Translations under genes and position numbers: made by a program | Shown: positions 59,470 to 64,000 of the stretch, piece by piece | Layout: every line of letters begins with the position of its first letter | Numbering within the stretch: the stretch's first letter is position 1 | Notes under the pieces: generated by a model | Told to the model about the DNA's origin: nothing | Seen by the model: the letters and a program-made list of their open reading frames with translations, nothing else | Databases searched by the model: none | From: Chondrilla cf. caribensis | Lineage: Eukaryota; Porifera; Demospongiae; Chondrillida; Chondrillidae | NCBI GenBank assembly: GCA_964020155.1 | Contig: OZ026546.1 | Span: 1,988,581-2,052,580 of the forward strand | Direction: 5' to 3' | Length of the DNA: 64,000 bases

Positions 59470-59493
59470 ATGTGTGTGTGTGTGTGTGTGTCT
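59383..59493. repeat. (GT)n microsatellite
   Basis: About 50 GT units with few interruptions, downstream of a TATA-like TATATAAGG at 59338-59346. Confidence 0.95.
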
Positions 59494-59871
59494 GTGTTCT
59501 GACTTGTCCATACATTTGAATAGAGTAATCATCACCTACGTATATAGGTAGAATAAACAAACGAATGCAATTTAAATGTAGCTTAACCGTAGGTTAAGCG
59601 TGGTTAATGGACACAATGGCACCAATGGGTGGGCGGTCCATGTTAGTATACGGATACGCTACACATATACGTATACTGCTCATATATGCATTCGGCAAAA
59701 GATGTCTCCAAGACATAGTCTGCGAAGTTAGCGCCGTACTAACCATTCGCCGTTTGTAATCCCTAAAATATAACTTAGTTACAGCGTCGTTAGCAACCTC
59801 TGATTCTCCTAACAACGTCCGTTGCAGAGAACTCCCGTCCGTCTTCGTCCGGCTTTACGTCTCGTTTCCTC

Positions 59872-60112
59872 ATGGCTGAGCAAGTTTCCCCTTCGCCTTT
59901 GTCCCCCTCCTCCGTCACGGAGTTGATGTCTGTTGTCGCCGCGCTTAAAGCTCAGCTGGACCAGCAGCAAGTAGCTCAGGCCTCTATTTTGCAGCAGTTG
60001 AGCGTTATTCAACAGCAACAACCGTCGCCCGCCGCTCCCGAGTCCTCCTCGTCCAACTCGCTTCCACCCCCGCCTCCAGGGCATTCCTCTGACGCCCCTT
60101 CTGACGCCCAAG
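59872..60112 (+). CDS. gag exon 1 of the DIRS/Ngaro-like element (inferred)
   Basis: MAEQVSPSPLSPSSVTELMS, then a Gln-rich coiled stretch (LKAQLDQQQVAQASILQQLS) and a Pro/Ser tail. It ends in the donor CAAG|GTACGT at 60112 in phase 1. The acceptor CACACAG at about 62189 continues in the same phase (VKTKEATLSGLEPI), so I read it as the first exon of the gag-like protein. This splice is an inference; independent use as a host gene start is possible. GC content is clearly higher than in flanking DNA. Confidence 0.5.
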
Positions 60113-60696
60113 GTACGTTTTGTTTGTCAATTTTTCGGGTACTGTGTACAATACTTCCTTCATAGTAGTATAGAGTGTATATGTTTATTATGTGTTGGGG
60201 TATATACCTTATGGCCATGTGTTCATAATAATAATTATTTTCATATATGCGGTAGTTGGTACGCATATGTGGTACATTTGCTTGCTGCTTTAATTGTATT
60301 AAATTGGTCACTATTTCTTGACAAGTCTCTGTATTAGTCAACTAGCCAATGGTTATGGTTTACTGTTGCAACCCCTAACCCCCCCTGTTTTTGGGGTATG
60401 TATGTCCTACCAGGTAGCTTCCTGGTCTCTCATGCAGCTACAGTTTGCAGTGGTAGCTGGCCACTCAGTGTTCTATAATTATGGTCATCTTAATTTCTTC
60501 ACATTTGTAAGATGTTCAATCTTTTAATAATACTTCCACTACTAATATAATATAATATGCTATACTGCTGCCTTCTGGTAATTTGTTTACAGTTCCTAGC
60601 TTCTTTGTTTGTCAATTGTGGTCAACACCTATCTATTAGCTCTAGGTTTCACTTCTTATCAGCCATTATAGATAATGTTACATAAACTGCCTTTAT

Positions 60697-61560
60697 GGTG
60701 TTGGTCCTCCTTGCTTGGGAGCTGATCTGAATGTAGCCTGCTTGTTGCTACTAGCTTGTGTTGTTGGTCCTCCCTGCTTGGGAGCTGATCTGAATGTAGC
60801 CTGCTTGTTGCTACTAGCTTGTGTTGTTGGTCCTCCCTGCTTGGGAGCTGGTCTGAACGTAGCCTGCTTGTTGCTACTAGCTTGTGTTGTTGGTCCTCCC
60901 TGCTCGGGAGCTGCTCTGATTGTAGCCTGCTTGTTGCTACTAGCTCGTGTTGTTGGTCCTCCCTGCTCGGGAGCTGGTATGAACGTAGCCTGCTTGTTGC
61001 TACTAGCTCGTGTTGTTGGTCCTCCCTGCTCGGGAGCTGGTATGAACGTAGCCTGCTTGTTGCTACTAGCTCGTGTTGTTGGTCCTCCCTGCTCGGGAGC
61101 TGCTCTGATTGTAGCCTGCTTGTTGCTACTAGCTCGTGTTGTTGGTCCTCCCTGCTCAGGAGCTGCTTTGAATGTAGCCTGCTTGTTGCTACTAGCTCGT
61201 GTTGTTGGTCCTCCCTGTTTGGGAGCTGGTCCGAACATAGCCTGCTTGTTGCTACTAGCTTGTGTTGTTGGTCCTCCCTGCTTGGGAGCTGGTCTGAACA
61301 TAGCCTGCTTGTGGTTACTAGCGTACGTTGGTGGTTCTCCCTGCTTGGGTGCCACTCGGTATGTAGCCTGCCTGTCGCTACTAGTATATGTGGTCACGGT
61401 CCTCCCCGCCTGTCATTCTCATAGAATGTAGCCTGCTTGTTGCTTCTAGCATACAGTTGTGGTCTCCCCTGTTAGGGATCCTCCTTAAACATAGCCTGCT
61501 TACTGCTACGAGCATGTGGCTGTAGTTCTTTGTGCTGGGTTTCCACTTAGTATGTCACCG
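60697..61560. repeat. 63-bp minisatellite, about 12 units
   Basis: The unit is about GTTGTTGGTCCTCCCTGCTT, GGGAGCTGGTCTGAACGTAG, CCTGCTTGTTGCTACTAGCT, TGT. Early units are nearly identical; units after about 61310 are diverged. Because 63 is a multiple of 3 and the unit has no stops in several frames, open frames of 201-238 codons run through it on both strands. It lies in what appears to be the intron of the retroelement gag. Confidence 0.95.
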
Positions 61561-62189
61561 GTCCATTGCCACTAGCGTTTGTTGCCGCAGTCTCCTTTTG
61601 GGGGGGACATGTAAGTTATGGAAGTAGCTTGCTTGCTACTATTGGCCAGTTGTTGTAGTTGACCTCTTGGTCGGTGATGTGCTGTAACATGTTGTACATT
61701 CTTAAGCCTGCTGGCGATATGGAGGCTGCCTGCCTCATTATGTGTCATATCTGAGTTCATTCTCAGAGTGTCCTCTGGTACGGTAGCCTGCTTGCTGCTA
61801 CTGCTCCCGTAGATAGTGGTCAAAGTCCCTGCTAAACCTGGTAGCTGTGTCTCTGGGTTGATGGTTGCCTGCCCAGCTCTTCTGAGCCAGTTAGCTGCCA
61901 CCCCCTCCTAGTTGTTGGTTGATTGGTTGCTTGCCATTAGCATAGTCCACAGGTGGATAGTTCCTGGGTCCTACCCGGTTCTATATATAGTAAGATGGCA
62001 TGGTTGGATGTGCAGAGTCACTGTCCATGCGTTGGTCCTTACACTGTTCGTATAACATGGAATAGTACAGGGGTGGCAGTCTCTGACCTGTTCAGACCAG
62101 GTCATACTGTTGTTCAAAGTGTGCTTGTTAAGTGCCTTCATAAGTGGCTTTGGGCTATATATCAGTGGTCCCTTCATCTTCTCCACACA

Positions 62190-62868
62190 GTGAAGACTAA
62201 GGAGGCAACACTATCTGGGTTGGAACCCATCACTTCAGTGATGGCCGGTCAAGCTGACAAGCCCACAACTGGTCTGGTGCTTGGGGGCGGTCTCCCTTCA
62301 ATCCCAGCAGACCTTCTGAAGAAGGTCACTGACGGGTCTTATGTAGAGCTATCAGGTTTTCTTGCCTGAGACCATCCAGGAGTCCTTTCTCTATCCAGAT
62401 GGTCGGAAAAAGAAGCTAACACCCATTGACAAGTTCACTGACTGGGTCCTGGCTTTTTGCTGTTTTGGGCTTGCCTCTTTGCAGGCCAACCCAGAGTTGG
62501 GGGGTGACCTCCTAACTTTCATTGGCACTGTTGCACGCCTGGCAAGAGATCACCCAGGACCAGCATGGGCGGTTTACGAACAGGCTTTCCGGGCCAAGAT
62601 GGCCGCTAACCCCTCATTACGGTGGAACAAATTAGACCAAGAAGTTTGGGCGTTGGCGGCTGTCACCTCGGGTCACCACCCCAGCCAGCCAGCCCCAGCT
62701 AAGCGCAGACAACCCTCCATCACTTGTAACCGATGGAACGATGGTGTCGTATGCCCTTTCAAAAACTGCCGTTTCGCGCATGCCTGTGCTGTGTGCCACA
62801 GCAGCTCACATCGGGCTCCTGCCTGTCCCCACAGTGCCTCCAAGAGGTCAAAGGACAGCAAATCTTAG
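62190..62868 (+). CDS. gag-like protein, main part, one frameshift
   Basis: The first frame (VKTKEATLSGLEPITSVMAG, LVLGGGLPSIPADLLKKVTD) runs to a TGA at 62369; the next frame takes over at once (FLPETIQESFLYPDGRKKKL, TPIDKFTDWVLAFCCFGLAS). It ends with a Cys/His region, CNRWNDGVVCPFKNCRFAHA then CAVCHSSSHRAPACP, typical of gag-like proteins of DIRS-type elements. The frame change near 62350 is a single-base slip, either a disabling indel or, less likely, frameshifting. It ends at 62868, 127 bp before pol. Confidence 0.7.
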
Positions 62869-62995
62869 TCAGCTCCTGCATCACTCACTATATTATATTT
62901 ATCATTTACCACATGTAATCTTCTCTTTATTGTTCATATTATCTGTGTTATATTAAGTGCTGGTTTGAATAATAATGTAATATGGCATGTCATGC

Positions 62996-64000
62996 ATGAG
63001 TTTGGTCTCTCGCTTGCATTTCAGTGCCTTCAAGCAAAGCCCCCTTTGGTTTCTTCCTACAGAGACCCATGGGTTCATCCCAACATGTGCAAGGGTAGCT
63101 CCCTTGTTGGCCACTAGGTTCCTACGCCTCCAGCAGGTGGGAGCGCACTCAAGGGCTGTTCCTCGTCTGCCCCAGTCAGCATTAGGAATCCACACTCCTC
63201 TCAGAGTGGATGTGTGGTCAGATAGTCTCCTCCATCACCCTAACAGGGAGTGGGTATCAGGTTTGCTAACTGGTTTACGGGAAGGCGTGCATATCAGCTT
63301 TGACCGCACCACTCTACACAAGTCTGCCAGAGCAAACATGCAGTCAGCCTCTGATCACCCTGAGGTGGTGCAGCAGTACTTAGATAATGAATTGCAATCT
63401 GGCAATCTAGCAGGCCCCTTCCTGCCCTCCCAGGTGGACGATGTCACAATTAATCGGTTCGGAGTGATCCCAAAGCACCACAAACCGGGCAAGTGGCGTC
63501 TCATTGTGGACCTTTCGTACCCTCAAGGGTTCAGCATCAATGATGGTATTTCGTCTGCTGACTCCAGTATGGTCTACTCCTCATTAGATGATGCTGCCCG
63601 CCTTATCGCTATTCATGGCAGGAATGCTATCCTGGCTAAAATAGACATCAGCAGTGCCTTTCGCATCATACCAGTCCACCCCCAAGATCGCCCGCTGTTG
63701 GGTATGTGCTGGAACAACAATATATATATTGACAAGCAACTGCCTTTTGGGCTACGGTCTGCTCCCATCATTTTCAACGCATATGCCGATGCCTTGGAGT
63801 GGATCCTCAAGGAACATGGCTGCCGTTATATCATCCATTATCTTGATGATTTCTTAGTCATTGGTCCTCCGAATTCGTTGGAGTGCCAAACGGGGCTCAA
63901 CACCATGCTATCTATTTGCAAATCTTTGGGTGTTCCACTAGCTGATGAAAAGATAGAGGGCCCTTCCACTTGCCTGTCATTCTTAGGCATTGAGCTGGAT
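62996..64000 (+). CDS. pol: reverse transcriptase of the DIRS/Ngaro-like element, 3' end outside window
   Basis: From the ATG at 62996 the frame is open for 335 codons to the last base. It carries TPLRVDVWSDSLLHHPNREW, then RT motifs: INRFGVIPKHHKPGKWRLIV, DLSYPQGFSINDGIS, AKIDISSAFRIIPVHPQD, QLPFGLRSAPIIFNAYADAL, the catalytic HYLDDFLVIG and FLGIELD. The wording and spacing match RTs of tyrosine-recombinase retroelements more than Ty3/gypsy. No stop interrupts it, unlike the other retroelements here, so this copy may be recent. An alternative is a start further downstream. Confidence 0.85.
   Translation, partial: MSLVSRLHFSAFKQSPLWFLPTETHGFIPTCARVAPLLATRFLRLQQVGAHSRAVPRLPQSALGIHTPLRVDVWSDSLLHHPNREWVSGLLTGLREGVHISFDRTTLHKSARANMQSASDHPEVVQQYLDNELQSGNLAGPFLPSQVDDVTINRFGVIPKHHKPGKWRLIVDLSYPQGFSINDGISSADSSMVYSSLDDAARLIAIHGRNAILAKIDISSAFRIIPVHPQDRPLLGMCWNNNIYIDKQLPFGLRSAPIIFNAYADALEWILKEHGCRYIIHYLDDFLVIGPPNSLECQTGLNTMLSICKSLGVPLADEKIEGPSTCLSFLGIELD

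Larger units (their letters stand above)
59872..64000 (+). mobile_element. tyrosine-recombinase-type (DIRS/Ngaro-like) retroelement, cut by the window end
   Basis: Parts in order are a gag-like start (59872-60112), a presumed intron with a 63-bp minisatellite, gag main part (62190-62868) and pol (62996 to the end). The gag Cys/His motif CPFKNCRFAHACAVCHSSSH and the RT style (HKPGKWRLIVDLS, YLDDFL) are those of DIRS/Ngaro-type elements, which integrate by a tyrosine recombinase. The recombinase and RNase H would lie beyond base 64000. Terminal repeats were not identified. Confidence 0.7.

Noticed and set aside
60715..61431. Plus-strand frames of 201 and 238 codons as a membrane protein
   Set aside because: They read through the 63-bp minisatellite in two frames at once; hydrophobicity follows from the unit sequence.
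62340..62375. Programmed frameshift in the DIRS-like gag
   Set aside because: No convincing slippery heptamer is present at the frame change; an indel in an old copy explains it.

Overview
Nuclear DNA of an early-branching metazoan, most likely a demosponge. This is an inference from the gene set: a JARID2-type PRC2 cofactor, spastin, an ankyrin-DHHC palmitoyltransferase, a DIPK1/FAM69 kinase-like protein, mannose-6-phosphate isomerase and a NACHT-NTPase fragment. Genes have many short exons with GT-AG introns, the DNA is AT-rich, and mobile elements are dense and nested. I see no tRNA, rRNA or CRISPR array. Exon borders below come from matching splice sites to reading frame and protein family by eye; none was confirmed with transcripts.

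Host genes in order: a possible secreted-protein first exon (418-475); spastin (3029-8748, minus); a ZDHHC13/17-like palmitoyltransferase (9736-15154, minus); a NACHT fragment with an in-frame stop (about 31290-31620, minus); the N-terminal half of a JARID2 homologue (39600-45733, plus); DIPK1 (about 46425-52441, minus); and MPI (52602-57600, plus). DIPK1 and MPI are head to head with only 160 bp between their start codons, so they probably share a divergent promoter.

Mobile layer: a decayed APE-type LINE (15445-18768) carrying a TA-flanked MITE; a Ty3/gypsy gag on the minus strand (19656-24711) split by a 4.3-kb element (20280-24589) that has about 97-bp terminal inverted repeats, a 5-bp target duplication and its own multi-exon gene of unknown family; a near-complete CR1-like LINE with a PHD finger (33486-36861, minus); LINE fragments at 25136-26164, 41437-43640 and 50935-51790; a second gypsy relic inside MPI intron 1; and a tyrosine-recombinase-type (DIRS/Ngaro-like) retroelement (about 59872 to the window end) whose pol frame stays open to base 64000.

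The most notable structures are (1) the 4.3-kb element, whose internal 35-bp minisatellite repeats the same core sequence found in its termini; (2) a family of palindromic-ended elements making 9-bp target duplications (24802-24904, 36959-38132, 37458-38118, about 47907-48755), which resembles Mutator-like elements, two of which carry gene-like fragments (RecQ-like helicase N-terminus; a paired-Cys motif) and one of which is inserted in the end of another; (3) a JARID2 gene model that stops before the ARID and JmjC domains; and (4) a 1.15-kb GT tract with a higher-order repeat of about 228 bp. Stretches not listed hold AT-rich intron or intergenic DNA in which I see nothing specific.
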